DNA of 64,000 nucleotides from Batillaria attramentaria (lineage: Eukaryota; Mollusca; Gastropoda; Batillariidae). The translations under genes were made by a program, and so were the position numbers. Shown piece by piece: positions 1 through 10,347 of the stretch (positions are counted from its first letter, which is position 1; the number at the start of each line of letters is the position of its first letter). The notes below the pieces were generated by a model. The model saw only the letters and a program-made list of their open reading frames with translations. It was not told the DNA's origin and made no database searches. The stretch spans positions 2,503,501 to 2,567,500 of the forward strand of contig JACVVK020000034.1 in the NCBI GenBank assembly GCA_018292915.2, given 5' to 3'.

Positions 1-23
1 AGTGCCTAGTGCTTTAAGGCACC
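1..23. repeat. Possible half-copy of snap-back element, cut by window edge
   Basis: The first bases contain GTGCCT ... AGGCAC arms around AGTGCTTTA, resembling the right half of the divergent snap-back copy at 51871-51945 (GGCGCTTTAAGCCC). The window edge removes the rest, so this is tentative. Confidence 0.2.
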
Positions 24-47
24 TTTTTTTTTTTTTTTTTTTGGTCT

Positions 48-79
<32 letters not shown>
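24..79. repeat. Poly(T) tract
   Basis: Two long T runs are separated by GGTCTG. They could be the reverse-oriented poly(A) tail of an unseen element or simple slippage; no element is recognisable beside them. Confidence 0.8.
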
Positions 80-87
<8 letters not shown>

Positions 88-280
88 CTTTTGTTTTGGT
101 AAGCTAGCAAAGCTATGTGTATGTGTAAGGTAATGAACAAGTATTATACAGATATGTTTATATATGTGTGTGTGTATACCAAGCCAGCTGTCTTTTTTGT
201 GTTTTTTTTTTTTTTTTTTTTTTCGTTATATCTACATGTAAAATGTCAAAAAAAGAATAAAAAAAAAAAAAAAAAAAAAA

Positions 281-353
281 TATTTGGCCTCAGCCGGGAT
301 ACGAACTCACGACCCGAGCATTAGAAGTCTATCATTCGGCCACCCCGGCTCTC
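281..353 (-). mobile_element. SINE-A, tRNA-like head only, body lost
   Basis: On the minus strand this reads as a SINE-A head with box A (from GGCCGAATGATAG), the anticodon-like region CTTCTAATGC, box B GTTCGTATCC and the following TGAGGCCAAATA. The body that should follow is replaced by a homopolymer A run at 250-280 (plus strand), so the copy is 3'-truncated or was extended by slippage. Confidence 0.8.
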
Positions 354-993
354 GACATTATAGACTGAAGACTAGAACATTGTAGTATGATAAAAATAAT
401 AATATTTTATAATAATGCGCAATGAAACGAGGTCAGGGGTTTGGGGATAGGGGTAGGGTTGGGATGTTCGTTTGTCATATCATTTTATTTGCTTTTGCGA
501 AAGTAGCGGCCTCGTTTTGACTGGACGTTGCGCACGCGCATGCTTAGACATGGCGTATACACCTCGTTTCGCAGCATAGGAAAGGTAAAAATAAAAAGAA
601 AGAAAAAAAGTGTGCACATTTTTATGTAGGAGAGGGTAAGTAGCATGGGACACTCTCCGGCCGTTGACGCCCAACTGAGACGGCCCCAAAATTCGCGACT
701 CACCAAGTTAGATGACGGGGTGACGAGTGGGTGGACATCTCATGGAGACAGATGACGGAGGTCTTGCCTATGTCTTCTGGTACGCGACGTTTGATTGGCT
801 GTTCCTTTTTTTTTAACGACACTTGTTTAGATCTGCACCTGTGCTGCCCCTCTGAAGATTCTGCAGGGAGGTTAAGCTTGGATGCTAAAAATGATTAGAT
901 GGGCGTATGTGTATGTCTATAAGTTTAAAGAAACACTTATCCCACATAATTGATAAAGCTGATCACATATAGCAGTGTTCTGCGACTTGCCTC
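354..993. other. No gene seen; one NRF1-like site
   Basis: Unique sequence with stops in all frames. The only notable motif is TGCGCACGCGCATGC at about 527-541, a match to the palindromic NRF1 consensus. Nothing else supports a promoter here. Confidence 0.4.
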
Positions 994-1104
994 ATGTATG
1001 GATGTATGTATGTATGTATGTATGTATGTATGTATGTATGTATGTATGTATGTATGTATGTATGTATGTATGTATGTATGTATGTATGTATGTATGTATG
1101 TATT
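994..1104. repeat. (ATGT)n microsatellite
   Basis: About 27 tandem ATGT/TATG units with almost no interruption. Translation in any frame gives periodic Met-Tyr-Val-Cys or Thr-Tyr-Ile-His runs that are not a protein. Confidence 0.97.
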
Positions 1105-1305
1105 TGGTTGCTGTTGTTTAGTACTTCGCCTCCACATCGTTTCATTGGTTTTGGCTGAAATTCGGTAGATGTCTTTGTTCAGCGACACACCACAAATGAA
1201 TGACGATGAGGACAATGATGGTGATGATGGCGAGGAGGTGGAGGAGGATAAAACCTTGAACACTTTGACGGAGAAATGCATTAAGAATAATATAAAGCCT
1301 CTAGA

Positions 1306-1543
1306 TCTAGTTTTCGGGAGCCGGGATAGTCGAGCGGCAGAGCGTTGGACTGCCAATGTTCGGGTCCTGAGTTCGAATCCCGGCTGGGGCCAAATATTTG
1401 TGCTTGCTTTTTTTTTTCTTTTTTTTTTTCTTTCTTGTTGTCTCGTCTTTGACATCACCCTGATGTAACTGCAAAAGACGTTTAACCCTCAAACATCCAC
1501 CCGTCCATCCACCCACCTACCCACTCACCCTGGTTCTAGTTTT
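1306..1543 (+). mobile_element. SINE-A full-length copy with 9-bp TSD
   Basis: The duplication TCTAGTTTT occurs at 1306-1314 and 1535-1543. Between them lie a complete head (GGGAGCCGGGATAGTCG, box B GTTCGAATCC near 1371-1380), a body with an expanded T-rich stretch, the end GACGTTTAAC, and a C-rich tail of CCACC units. Head changes against the younger consensus suggest an older copy. Confidence 0.93.
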
Positions 1544-2007
1544 AAGCTTTTTTTTTTCTTTTTTCTTTTTTTTTTTGTCGTGCATGCATTACCTGTCTTC
1601 AACACCTAGGCGCAATCGTACCTTGAATAATGACACACCTTCCTAATGGCCCAGTCAGTAGTATACGCCAGTGCACAGGGAAAGCTAAATTGCTTCTTCA
1701 GCGTCATTTATTTCGTCAGAGCGAAAACACGTCATTGAGAAGCACCTACTCCCAGCTGACAAGCCATCTCCGGGAGCTGGACACTCCGCCTGATACCCGC
1801 TGATGTGGGAGGAGTCAGGTTACCGGATACTGCTGTATGATTATCGCTGCATCGCCATCACGACATTTCACCGTTTCCCTGAGTGGCCGCTATGTTGACA
1901 ACTTGATCCACTTCACTTTAAATTAAAATCAAAACAGAAAGATTACACGAGATTTATCATGTCAGGGTGAGGAGGAAGAGGGGGACCGGGGCTGATAATG
2001 GATTTTG
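1544..2007. other. No gene seen
   Basis: T-rich run at 1549-1575 followed by unique sequence. No ORF, splice pattern or repeat stands out. Confidence 0.4.
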
Positions 2008-2665
2008 ATTCTGTACTCAGTAAGTTAGTGTACCGACCGAAGGAAAGCAAAATCGTGCCTGTAGGCAACATGGTTGTGTTTTAACAAGAGTTTGAAATGC
2101 GTATTGCCGATTTAGGAGGAGGCGGAGCAGATGATTGAGTTTTATTCCGTACTTAGTACGTCTGTGTACGGGTGGGAGGGTGGGGTTTGTGTTTAGGAGT
2201 TTAACGTCCTTTTCCACCACATGCCGGTGATCTCAAAGACGGGGCAACGATGAAAAGCCAGCACAAATATTTGGCCCCAGCCGGGATACGAACTCACGAC
2301 CCAAGAATTAGAAGTCCAACGCTCTACGATTCGGCCACCCCGGCTCCCCACGTATGTGGACGAGCAGGGGAAACCGCAAGTATCTTAGGCTGTGGGCAAC
2401 AAGGTCAGGTTTGTTGTTTTTTGTTGTTGTTGTTGTTTTTAAACGAGTGCTTGAAATGTGTTGAAGATAGTCCTCTCCTGCCGATTTGAAGGACACATTG
2501 CGATGGGTTTTTTTTATTTTTTATTCTGTACCCAGTAAGTATGTGTACCAACGGGGATACGAAACTATCACACTGGCAATAGACCTAGCTCATGTTTATA
2601 TGTTTTAACAACAGTTTTCACGAGAGACGAGTATTTTCCATTGGCTATCCTCTCTTGATAAAACT
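2008..2665. repeat. Three-unit degenerate tandem array interrupted by a SINE
   Basis: A unit starting TTCTGTACTCAGTAAGT recurs at about 2009, 2145 and 2522. Each unit goes on with GTGTACC, a TTTTAAC(A/G)A stretch and, in the first two, TTTGAAATG followed by GCCGATTT. The second unit is split by the SINE at 2170-2349. Unit length is roughly 140-200 bp once the insertion is removed. Confidence 0.7.
2158..2361 (-). mobile_element. SINE-A copy with imperfect 12-bp TSD
   Basis: The minus strand carries the head (ending plus-strand CGGCTCCC), box B, the full body and a CACCC-type tail. The flanks ACGTCTGTGTAC (2158-2169) and ACGTATGTGGAC (2350-2361) are a 12-bp duplication with two mismatches. They lie inside a tandem unit whose other copies carry a related uninterrupted sequence. 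Confidence 0.88.
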
Positions 2666-3304
2666 TGTTAACAGTTTGAAGACGACACCGGGGGAGATTA
2701 CTAAGAGACGGGATGGAGATCCAATGGGCTTTTCCGAGCGCAAAGATACCGCCTTCTTGTTTGTTAAAACTCAAACTACAGTATGTTAAAAAAAAAAAAG
2801 AAAAAAGAACGGAGCAATCATGTGGTGTCGCGACTGCATGGCGTGGCGGACAAAAACCACGTGATAATTTATCTTGAATTGAACTGAAACCGTCAAAATC
2901 GTCTTTGACCGACTACCGCATGTCTCGCCAGCCGCCTGTCCCTTCCAGTTACCGCCAGACTGTCCCTTAAAGCCAGACTAGTCCCAGTCTCCTGTGCAGC
3001 TCAGCACGTGCTCACAGCACCGGAAATCGATCGGAAAACATCCTGACGCCCTTGCGCAGTCGTCGCGAACAACTGGCGTCAGGGGAAGTAAGCGCCGATG
3101 CAGGGGAGAGAATCCGTGGCACCACGCTGATGCTGGGAACGGCTAGACCTTCTCAGCCTTCAGAACAGATCTCCGTGTCAAGTTTTAATGGAAAGGTCTT
3201 TTAAATGACCTCCACATGGCTCCAGACAGGCCAACAGCGGAGATTACAAGATATACATAACATAATTAATGGACGCTGTGCCATATTTAGCTCCGAAGAT
3301 GTGT
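2666..3304. other. No gene seen
   Basis: Unique sequence with moderate CpG content around 3000-3120. No open frame of note and no recognisable repeat. Confidence 0.35.
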
Positions 3305-3440
3305 CCGATGGCTCAGTGGTAAAAGCTTTGACTCGTGATCGTGTGCTGGCTTTTTTCATCGTTGCCCCGTCTTTGGTATCACCCGTATGTGGTGGAAAAG
3401 GACGTTAAACCCCCAAACACCCATCCACCCTTCCTTCCTC
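3305..3440 (+). mobile_element. SINE-A copy with internally deleted head
   Basis: The body (GTGCTGGCTTTTTTCATCG ... GGACGTTAAAC) and tail CCCAAACACCCATCC are intact. The head runs GATGGCTCAGTGGTAAAAGC straight to CTCGTGATCGTGTGC, so box B and most of the 3' half of the tRNA-like part are missing. No clear TSD was found. Confidence 0.85.
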
Positions 3441-3549
3441 TGAAATCATCCGGTGGAAAGAGAGCGCCAAATATCCAGATTCTTTATTTCTCATCCAGCT
3501 CAACAGTATTTAACTTTTTTTTTTTTTTTTTTTTTTAGAAAAGCATTAG

Positions 3550-4040
3550 TCAGGGCTGCTCTGCATGAGACAGACACTGAGCGCTATACAGTAGATCAAG
3601 CTTTTCTTTCTTGTCCATCTATAGCATTCTTATGTTTCCAAGAACACACACAGATGAAAAAAATCTTGGTTTCGCTGTCGCTGATTGGGCACTCCTCTGC
3701 TATACCGTAGGTCAGCTGACATACTTTTCTTTCTTGTCTCTTTGTTGTATTCTTATTGTCACACAAACAAACAAATAAATCTTAGCTTCGCTGTCGCTGT
3801 TTGAGAGCTGCTCTGCTATACCGTATATCGGTTGATACACTTTTCTTTCTTGTCCTTCTACTGATTTCTTATGTGCCCACAAACAAGCAAAAATCTTGTT
3901 TTCGTTGTCTCTCTTTCAGTGCTGCTCTGTATCACACTAAATCAGGTAACACACTTTCTTTTTCTTGTCGATCTGTTGTGTTCTTATGTTCCAACAAACA
4001 AACAGAAATCTTTGGCCTCGCTGACCCTGTACAGACCGAA
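3550..4040. repeat. ~115-bp-period minisatellite, about four units
   Basis: Units begin with GCTGCTCTG-like sequence at 3555, about 3690, 3806 and 3921. Each carries TTTTCTTTCTTGTC, a TTCTTATG segment, an ACAAACAA stretch and a final TTCGCTGTCGCTG. Spacings are 135, 116 and 115 bp. Open frames across it are by-products of the period and show no domain. Confidence 0.8.
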
Positions 4041-5243
4041 GGACACAAATACACAGGGCCTCAAAATGCCTATATATTCCCTATTAACCTCAGGCATCAT
4101 AGTCACCCCTAAAAATGCTTCAGTGTAGAAACAATTACTGCCATGAACAGACCATTCAAAGGCACGCACCTGATAGGAGTTTAAGAAAATGTGAATGTCT
4201 CCTTTCCGCTCAGGCCTCACAGGAGTAATGCACACTGTCTACTTTCTCTTCAGGCCAGAGAGCCAGTTCACTGTAATCCTCTTGCCTCACTTGTGTCCGA
4301 CCTCCGTGCAAAAAATTCCAGCTTCGCTGGCAGCTTCCCTCTTTTTGCCACTGCCTGACCTACATAACACAAAAATCACGAAAATCACGCTTTTTCATGA
4401 CAACAGAAATCACTACAGACTAGCACACTCGCCAAACGGGGTACATGAAAACAATAAACACCAAACATGACCCCACGTGCAATTTGTGTCCTTACGCTTG
4501 TGTGAGTGCTTCTCCGGTACACCGTAAATCAGTTGACACACTCTTCGTTCTTGACCCTTTCCCCCCCACCCCCTTTTTTTTCAAACAAAATAACTTACTT
4601 TTTCTGTCACTGTTTATTGTGACATCGCATCGATCGTCCAGAAACAAGACGAAATCGCTCTAATTACCGCTCTGCATGTTCGTATACACCGTGTTTCCCT
4701 ACCTTTTTCCGCCGACTCTGACGCAATTACTTGCATGAGAAAGCGCGCATGGGTGCGTGCGAAATGGCAATCAGTTGTGGGTTCGGTGACAATATGTTGT
4801 TGCAAGAGTCACCGTAAATCTTCTCTTTCTGGACCAGATCCTCATTACCTACAAAGAATCGCGCACAAGTAAGGTAGGCGTTTTTTCGATCCAATTGCCG
4901 CTAGAACTGATGAGAACGTGCTCTTTTGGAGTGCTGTGGGAAGCTCTGATCTGTGGACAAATAATTGCCTGATGAGCGCTTGCGGTCAGGGACGCTGTGT
5001 TTTCTTTGTTGAGCTGCATCTGGGTTTTGCTGGCGGCATGATTGGAAATTTTACCTGCGTCCTTGGTTCTTTGAAACAGGAAGTCATCACGCTGTCCATT
5101 ATGGAAGTTTTATAATGGACGTCGATAGAATAGAGTCAGACAAAACTGTTTGTCCATTAGACACGTTTCAGTGGGTGTCAAGAGAGGCTGGCGAAACTGG
5201 AACCAGATCCTGACCTTTAGTGAACACGTAAACATCAACAACA
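4041..5243. other. No gene seen; outlying minisatellite unit at 4500-4625
   Basis: A degenerate unit of the 3550-4040 array recurs at about 4500-4625 (GTGCTTCTCCGGTACACCGTAAATCAG ... TTCTGTCACTGTTT, not written in full), so the array once extended further or spread. The rest looks unique, with no supported exon. Confidence 0.4.
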
Positions 5244-5253
5244 TCTCTCTCTC

Positions 5254-5286
<33 letters not shown>

Positions 5287-5287
5287 G
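5244..5287. repeat. (CT)n microsatellite
   Basis: About 21 CT units with one CG interruption. Confidence 0.97.
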
Positions 5288-5355
5288 CTCGTATTTTTGT
5301 TTTGTTTTTGTTTTTGTTTGGATGTTTGTTTGTTTGCTATACTGTTGTCGGGTTT

Positions 5356-5539
5356 TTGTGCGTTTATGGTAGAGCGTTGGACTTGCAGTTCTCGGGTCTT
5401 GAGTTCGTATCCCGGCTGGGGCGAAATTAATATTTGTGCTGGCTTTTTCATCGTTGCCCCGTCTTTGATATCACCCGTATGTGGTGGGAAAAGGACGTTA
5501 AACCCCCAAACCCCCAAACGCCCACCCTTGTGCGTTTAT
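5356..5539 (+). mobile_element. SINE-A, 5'-truncated in box A, 12-bp TSD
   Basis: The perfect duplication TTGTGCGTTTAT lies at 5356-5367 and 5528-5539. The element starts at GGTAGAGCGTTGG, so about 20 bases of the head are missing, as expected from incomplete reverse transcription from the 3' end. The body and tail CCCAAACGCCCACCC are complete. Confidence 0.93.
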
Positions 5540-5673
5540 TCGTTTGTTTTTTCTCGTTTCGTTCCTTTATGTCAGTTAGATAATAGTAGTTTTTAGCAAC
5601 GGCAGGTATGAAAACTGACTGTCTGACGTCAGCTGCCTCTACCGTTGTTTCGTTGATTTATTGATTCATTGAT

Positions 5674-5712
5674 TCTCTCTCTCTCTCTTCCCCCCCCTCC
5701 CCCCCCCCCCCA
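5674..5712. repeat. (CT)n followed by poly(C)
   Basis: A short CT run passes directly into about 20 C residues with one T. Confidence 0.9.
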
Positions 5713-7141
5713 ATACGTCTTCGTTTGAAAGGTATTCTTGATTCATCAAGACTTACGCTTTACCGATAGTTCGTGCTAGCATTTTTGCTCTTTGTCTGAA
5801 TCTGGTTGATAGATTTTCTGTTGTTGTGGTAAGGGGATGGGTGTATGGATGGGTGCTGTTTCTGCTAGGGACCCTGAACAGATCTACAATGGGAAGGTGG
5901 CGAGGATAGGGCAGGTGAAACACACACAACGTAGTCGCGGCATGTGCCGAGGGTTCGGCCCTGCGTGGTATGGTCCCATGTTGACAGGGACTTCTGAGGC
6001 ATGTAGGGTCGTAGGGTACGTCCCCAGTAGTGCGTCTGGGGCCCCACCCCAGGGGACCGCATGTCAGACAGGTAGCGGAACAATTGTAGAAGATGTGCTC
6101 CTGTCTTCGCTTATGTGTCTGACACGGGGTTTTCCGTTTTCTGCACTAACTTTCGTGAGGGCAAGACATTCCTCATGCACTGTGAACATCAAAACATGTC
6201 ACAGTGGCAATAGTCAGAGAGGACTGTAAATGTTTTGGTTTCTTTTGGTTTAAACATTTTATTCATGGATCCCCGTCAAGCAGCAAACAGTAATACAGTG
6301 AAAGAGAGCACAACAAGCAAAAACTTATATACGTGCTCATCTGAACCAGTTTACAAAGAGCATGGCGGAGAAACTGGCGTGGAAAAACTGGACTGAAATG
6401 TAAAGACGTGGAAAAAAATAAAATAAAAGAAGAAGACAAAGAAGAAGAGAGCAGAAAGAAGAAAGGAAAGAAGAAAGAGCATATCAAACTTTACTGTGAG
6501 TTTTGGTTTCTTTTCAACTGACATTAATTCACATTAGCTTCACAACCACAGAAATAAGATCCTGATAAGCTGGTAACGAAAGACCAGCCGCCGCTAATAC
6601 GTGTATTCTGAGATCTTCAGGCAGAGAAAAGTAGACCAGAAGATCTTTAGCCACAACACGGTTTTATGTCACCTACTGTGGTGCAGACCAAAGACAAATT
6701 TTCTGACAACTCTGTTTAAAAAAAACTGAGGATGACAAAAATGACAGTGCAGCGTCTTGTAACAGCCGAAGTGGTACTGAGATTCCGACCACACTTGAAG
6801 TTGATTTATTTGTACACGGAGAATATGATACCAGTGAGACAGGACAAGTACTCAGTGATTTTTTTTTTGAGTGCGTCCCACACTTTAAAAAAAATCCCGT
6901 GCAGCTTGTTTTGAGTTCAAGCAAAGATGTGATAATACTGGACATACCAGTTTTCCCTCGAGATCCGTTGCTTGCTCCAGCACCGTGCGTTTCCGCTGCA
7001 CGTGATGTTGCCGTGTGTCGGAGCGGCGGAGTTTGCTCCCCTAGTCATGCATGTCATTCCCCGGGCCTCGGCTTCTCGTGGAATCAATTTGCAGGCACGT
7101 GCTGGCACGTATGTCATCTCCTTCACAACATACTGTAGGCA

Positions 7142-7144
<3 letters not shown>
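5713..7144. other. No gene seen
   Basis: The longest open frame here (5837-6229 plus, 130 codons) has no recognisable domain, signal or splice context, and its composition is not clearly coding. A purine-rich strand at 6400-6480 gives Ser/Phe-rich minus-strand translation. I call nothing. Confidence 0.4.

Positions 7145-7188
<44 letters not shown>
7145..7188. repeat. (GT)n microsatellite
   Basis: About 22 uninterrupted GT units. Confidence 0.97.
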
Positions 7189-7680
7189 CTGCAGATTCCA
7201 GAGCACGTCTCCCTTTCTTTGTTCTGCGCTTCTTGCAAGGATTTATGTTTGTACACAACATCTGCGACCAGACATCTTCGCTCCGTAAAACATTCCGGAG
7301 TGTGTCATAGTTTTCTGAACTTTCCTGCTGCGAGATCTGTTTTCATTTACGATGCCCAAGTTGCTTTTTCTGTGTAGCAGTTTTTATCAGTCCTCGCTGC
7401 ATACGCGTTTTGTTGCTGTTCTGTTCTGGACCCTAGCAAAGGCTCCATCCACCTATTCTTCTCCCCCGAAAATACAATAGAAAACCAATCGACGGGTGTA
7501 CCACCAAACCCACGAAGCACACGACATCAGCAAACAGTAGCTCTTTGGTTCGTGGATGGGAGCCGAAATATTCCTTGCTGGGAATCGAAACATTTCTTGT
7601 TGGAAGTTGAAACATTCCTTGCTGGAAGTTGAAATAATGTCCTTACCTTTTTTCTTTTTTTTTGGTTACGTCTGTGGTAA

Positions 7681-7740
7681 CTACCCCCCCCCCCTCCCCC
7701 CCCCCCCACACACACGCGCTCCCCCGCCGACCCCTCCCCT
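7681..7740. repeat. Poly(C)/(CA)/CCCC-rich tract
   Basis: Runs of C broken by T, then CACACAC and CCCCGCC-type sequence. On the minus strand it is G-rich and could form G-quadruplexes. Confidence 0.85.
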
Positions 7741-7850
7741 TAGGTAGCGGAAACGAAAGAGAAAAGAAAAAAAAAACCCACAAAAGCCAGATAACCACCA
7801 CATGCCTGACTTTACATCATTGTCCCTGGTCTCTCTCTCTGTAGGTCTCT

Positions 7851-7927
7851 GGTAAAATCTACCGTCATTTGGTACAGGGCCTAAGCGCCATGGATCTAAT
7901 ACGCACTTGGGCCCTTTGACCATTAGA
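7851..7927. repeat. Snap-back element, copy A
   Basis: Left arm GGGCCTAAGCGC (7877-7888) faces right arm GCACTTGGGCCC (7903-7914) across the loop CATGGATCTAATAC. The outer arms CTACCGTCATTTGGTAC and GACCATTAGAT are partly complementary. The arms differ only by transitions that still allow G-U pairing in RNA. Other copies are at 33.6, 40.3, 41.4, 42.1, 44.9 and 51.9 kb. Confidence 0.8.
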
Positions 7928-8660
7928 TATGTACCGTGCTGCTTCTCACGAATAGGTCGTCGTGAGATCGAATCTACTTACGTTAGTGCTAAATTATCTA
8001 TGCGACACTCTAGATCACTGTCCACGAAGGTGCTATTTTGTCGGACCCAGTAGAACAGTCCCTGTACTGAAGGTGCGAGTCGCCATCTTCTTTTACCCCC
8101 AGATGACCGACAACTCCGAACTTCCCTGACAGATCGAGTTGCCGTTCTTCGCTCTGTCTGCCACCTCGCTCGCGCAGGGGGAATAACTGCAGTCGAATTA
8201 CTCACGAGTTATTTGCCCTTTTGTACGGACTTATTTTTGCGCTTGCTGGCAATTTTTGACGCTTTGTTGTGACAGGAACTGGAAACTGTGTATCCGCCGT
8301 TGCCAAGGAAACGGGGCTCCTCCTATTTTCTGATTTTTGTTGTCGGCCAGTCGCCAGTTGATTGCAGTCATTAGAAAATTTGCAGCTGCCTGTCGTGTTT
8401 CCGGCCGAGGTTTGAAGAAGTGAAAAATCGTGTGAAATTAGAAAGAACACACCACAACAATTTCGGGCAAAACGGCCCTATTTCGGGTAGCAGCGTTTTG
8501 TAACTGAAGCTCACAGACGTGACCAAATCAAGCCGTTAACTATGTCTGAACCTACCACACAAAAACACACATTTTGTTGCAATGTGTTTTGTTGTTTTGC
8601 CGTTGTTGCTGATCGTGACCGTGCGTGTGTGTTTTGTTGTTGGTATGTCTCTAGGCTATG

Positions 8661-8662
<2 letters not shown>
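7928..8662. other. No gene seen
   Basis: Unique sequence. Minus-strand frames at 7978-8205 and 8202-8450 are open for 75-82 codons but have no domain and no convincing splice sites. Confidence 0.35.

Positions 8663-8735
<73 letters not shown>
8663..8735. repeat. Compound (CT)n(GT)n microsatellite
   Basis: About 20 CT units switch without interruption to about 16 GT units at 8703. The same arrangement recurs at 45063-45154, and a (CT)n(CA)n relative lies at 19063-19252. Confidence 0.97.
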
Positions 8736-8736
<1 letters not shown>

Positions 8737-8847
8737 GCTTCGGGCCTTTACGTTTAAGCTTTGTTTTTAGAGGACGATGCAAACATGTCAATTTTGTTTT
8801 AATTTATCAGTATTTGCCTTCACCCATTCTTCGCCTTTTCTTCGTTC

Positions 8848-8892
8848 TCTCCAGGAACCAAACCCTTGTGTCGTTAAAAGCAACACTTTCAA

Positions 8893-8949
<57 letters not shown>

Positions 8950-9170
8950 CACGATACATGTAGATGCTTTAAAACCTATTGCGTCGCTGAAGCAAGTTCA
9001 TAGGGAACGATGTGAACTCGTGCTGAATTTGACCGTACTTCGCGATTTGCGGTACCTCTTGGTCCTACTCTTTCCAGAAACCTTTGCGTCTTTGAAAGCA
9101 ACCCTCGCCAAAAATCGTGATACATGTAAATGCTTGAGTTATCGTGTCGACCCTTTATGGGGGCGTTAAC
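8848..9170. repeat. Tandem duplicated block containing an (AACT)n array
   Basis: Unit 1 runs from CCAGGAACCAAACCC through AAAGCAACACTTTC to ACGATACATGTAGATGC (about 8950). Unit 2 runs from TTCCAGAAACC (about 9072) through GAAAGCAACCCTCGCC to GTGATACATGTAAATGC (about 9117). Unit 1 has about 14 copies of AACT (8893-8949) where unit 2 has only a short A-rich spacer, so the microsatellite arose inside one copy. Confidence 0.7.
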
Positions 9171-9342
9171 CTTTGACCTAATCGTATCTGAACCACCGTC
9201 TTTCTGCAACCTTCTTTTTTATCAAGAGAGCGCCCCTCTTCAAGGATATCGCTTGTCTCGACAGATCATTTCGGGTGCTTCTTTGGGTGGTCGGCAGCAT
9301 AGTCAGGATTGACTGAGAACCGCGTTTTCATGGACAAGCTTA
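9171..9342. other. Unique spacer
   Basis: No repeat or open frame of interest. Confidence 0.3.
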
Positions 9343-9594
9343 TCAACAACCTGGGTAATTGTTATTATGAATCCGGCGAGCACCGACTCGAAGGGAAAAA
9401 AATGTTTTATGCCATTTACCATCCGGGTTTATGCCAACGTCAGTGCGCTTGATAACCGATTTCCAAGTGGTCTCTGGCGATGAGAGACGGGGCTTGAAGA
9501 ACCGGCAAGCCACAAAAACGGGGCCCGGCTGATTTTTAGCGGCGGGATAAGACTTAAATGACAAGCCAAAACCTATGTCAAGGAGGTCGTACAT
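9343..9594 (-). CDS. Open frame, unrecognised, weak exon candidate
   Basis: An 83-codon minus-strand frame with no low-complexity content, just downstream of the 9619-9861 frame on the same strand but in another frame. I recognise no family. It contains a Pro/Lys-rich middle (KSYPAAKNQPGPVFV). No clear acceptor or donor defines it, and it may be chance. It is kept only because the surrounding 500 bp is unusually free of repeats. Confidence 0.12.
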   Translation of the reverse strand: MYDLLDIGFGLSFKSYPAAKNQPGPVFVACRFFKPRLSSPETTWKSVIKRTDVGINPDGKWHKTFFSLRVGARRIHNNNYPGC

Positions 9595-9618
9595 AATGGG
9601 CAGAGTGCGGGTTGGGTA

Positions 9619-9861
9619 CTAGTGGGGTGTGAACTTTACGTCCAGGTACACCACTTCCAGCAGGTCGTGACAAGCTCCGGCCAGGTGGAGAGTGGTTTTG
9701 TCGAAGTCAGCTCGAGTGCCAAACATCGACACGTCTTTGGTCAAGTTGTAAACGTTACCACTTAGTTGGTCCACAACCTCGGGCTGAGCTAGACGAGTTC
9801 GCCCCTCATGTCCAAATCTTGCCAAGTTCATTAGAAACAGTAAAATGATACAATCCGCCAC
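9619..9861 (-). CDS. Candidate exon, unrecognised protein fragment
   Basis: An 80-codon minus-strand frame with non-repetitive, coding-looking codon use (many C/G third positions toward its end). The frame opens at GTG rather than ATG, directly after a stop, so an internal exon is more plausible than a start. A pyrimidine-rich stretch followed by TTGGCAAG could be an acceptor near 9820, and GAC|GTAAAG near 9634 a donor. The peptide includes VVDQLSGNVYNLTKD and TLHLAGACHDLLEVVYLD. I do not recognise it and no partner exon was found. Chance occurrence remains likely. Confidence 0.22.
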   Translation of the reverse strand: MADCIILLFLMNLARFGHEGRTRLAQPEVVDQLSGNVYNLTKDVSMFGTRADFDKTTLHLAGACHDLLEVVYLDVKFTPH

Positions 9862-9919
9862 TTACATATGTAAGGTCTTAGGGTGCACGTGATAAATTAT
9901 GCTGGCACCTGTGCAATAC

Positions 9920-10120
9920 CCCCATGTCTTGGGGAGCCGGGATAGCCGAATGGTAGAGCGTTGGACTGTCAGTGCTCGGGTCTTGAGTTCGAATCCCAGC
10001 TGGGGCCGACTATTTTTACTGGTCTTTTTCTCGTTGCCCCGTCTTTGATAACACCCTTTCAGGTTGAAAAGGACGTTAAACTCCCAACATCCCCCCCACC
10101 CACCCCACTCCCCATGTCTT
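9920..10120 (+). mobile_element. SINE-A full-length copy with 11-bp TSD
   Basis: The perfect duplication CCCCATGTCTT lies at 9920-9930 and 10110-10120. The head has box A TAGCCGAATGG and box B GTTCGAATCC. The body is diverged (GACTATTTTTACTGG, CACCCTTTCAGG), indicating an older insertion. The tail is CCCACC-type. Confidence 0.94.
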
Positions 10121-10173
10121 TGTTTGCATATGATGTGCGTTCTGGTTTTGTCGTGATATCTTTTGCTGTTTTG

Positions 10174-10199
10174 TTGTTGTTGTTGTTGTTGTTTGTTTG
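10174..10199. repeat. (GTT)n microsatellite
   Basis: About seven TTG/GTT units, ending in GTTTG. Confidence 0.9.
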
Positions 10200-10347
10200 G
10201 GTTTTTCCATTTTGTCGTGTTCATCAAGTTAGTCCATTGTATTTTGATATTCATCCACATGCCAAACGGGGAGAAAGGGACAAAATCTTTGAAGCTGTGA
10301 ACCTAGAAAGCGATTTCAAGTTGTATCAACATAAGCTACATTCAGTA

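Noticed and set aside
9933..10005. True tRNA gene at any SINE head
   Set aside because: Heads have box A and box B but mismatched anticodon stems and are always followed by the SINE body and tail, often with TSDs.
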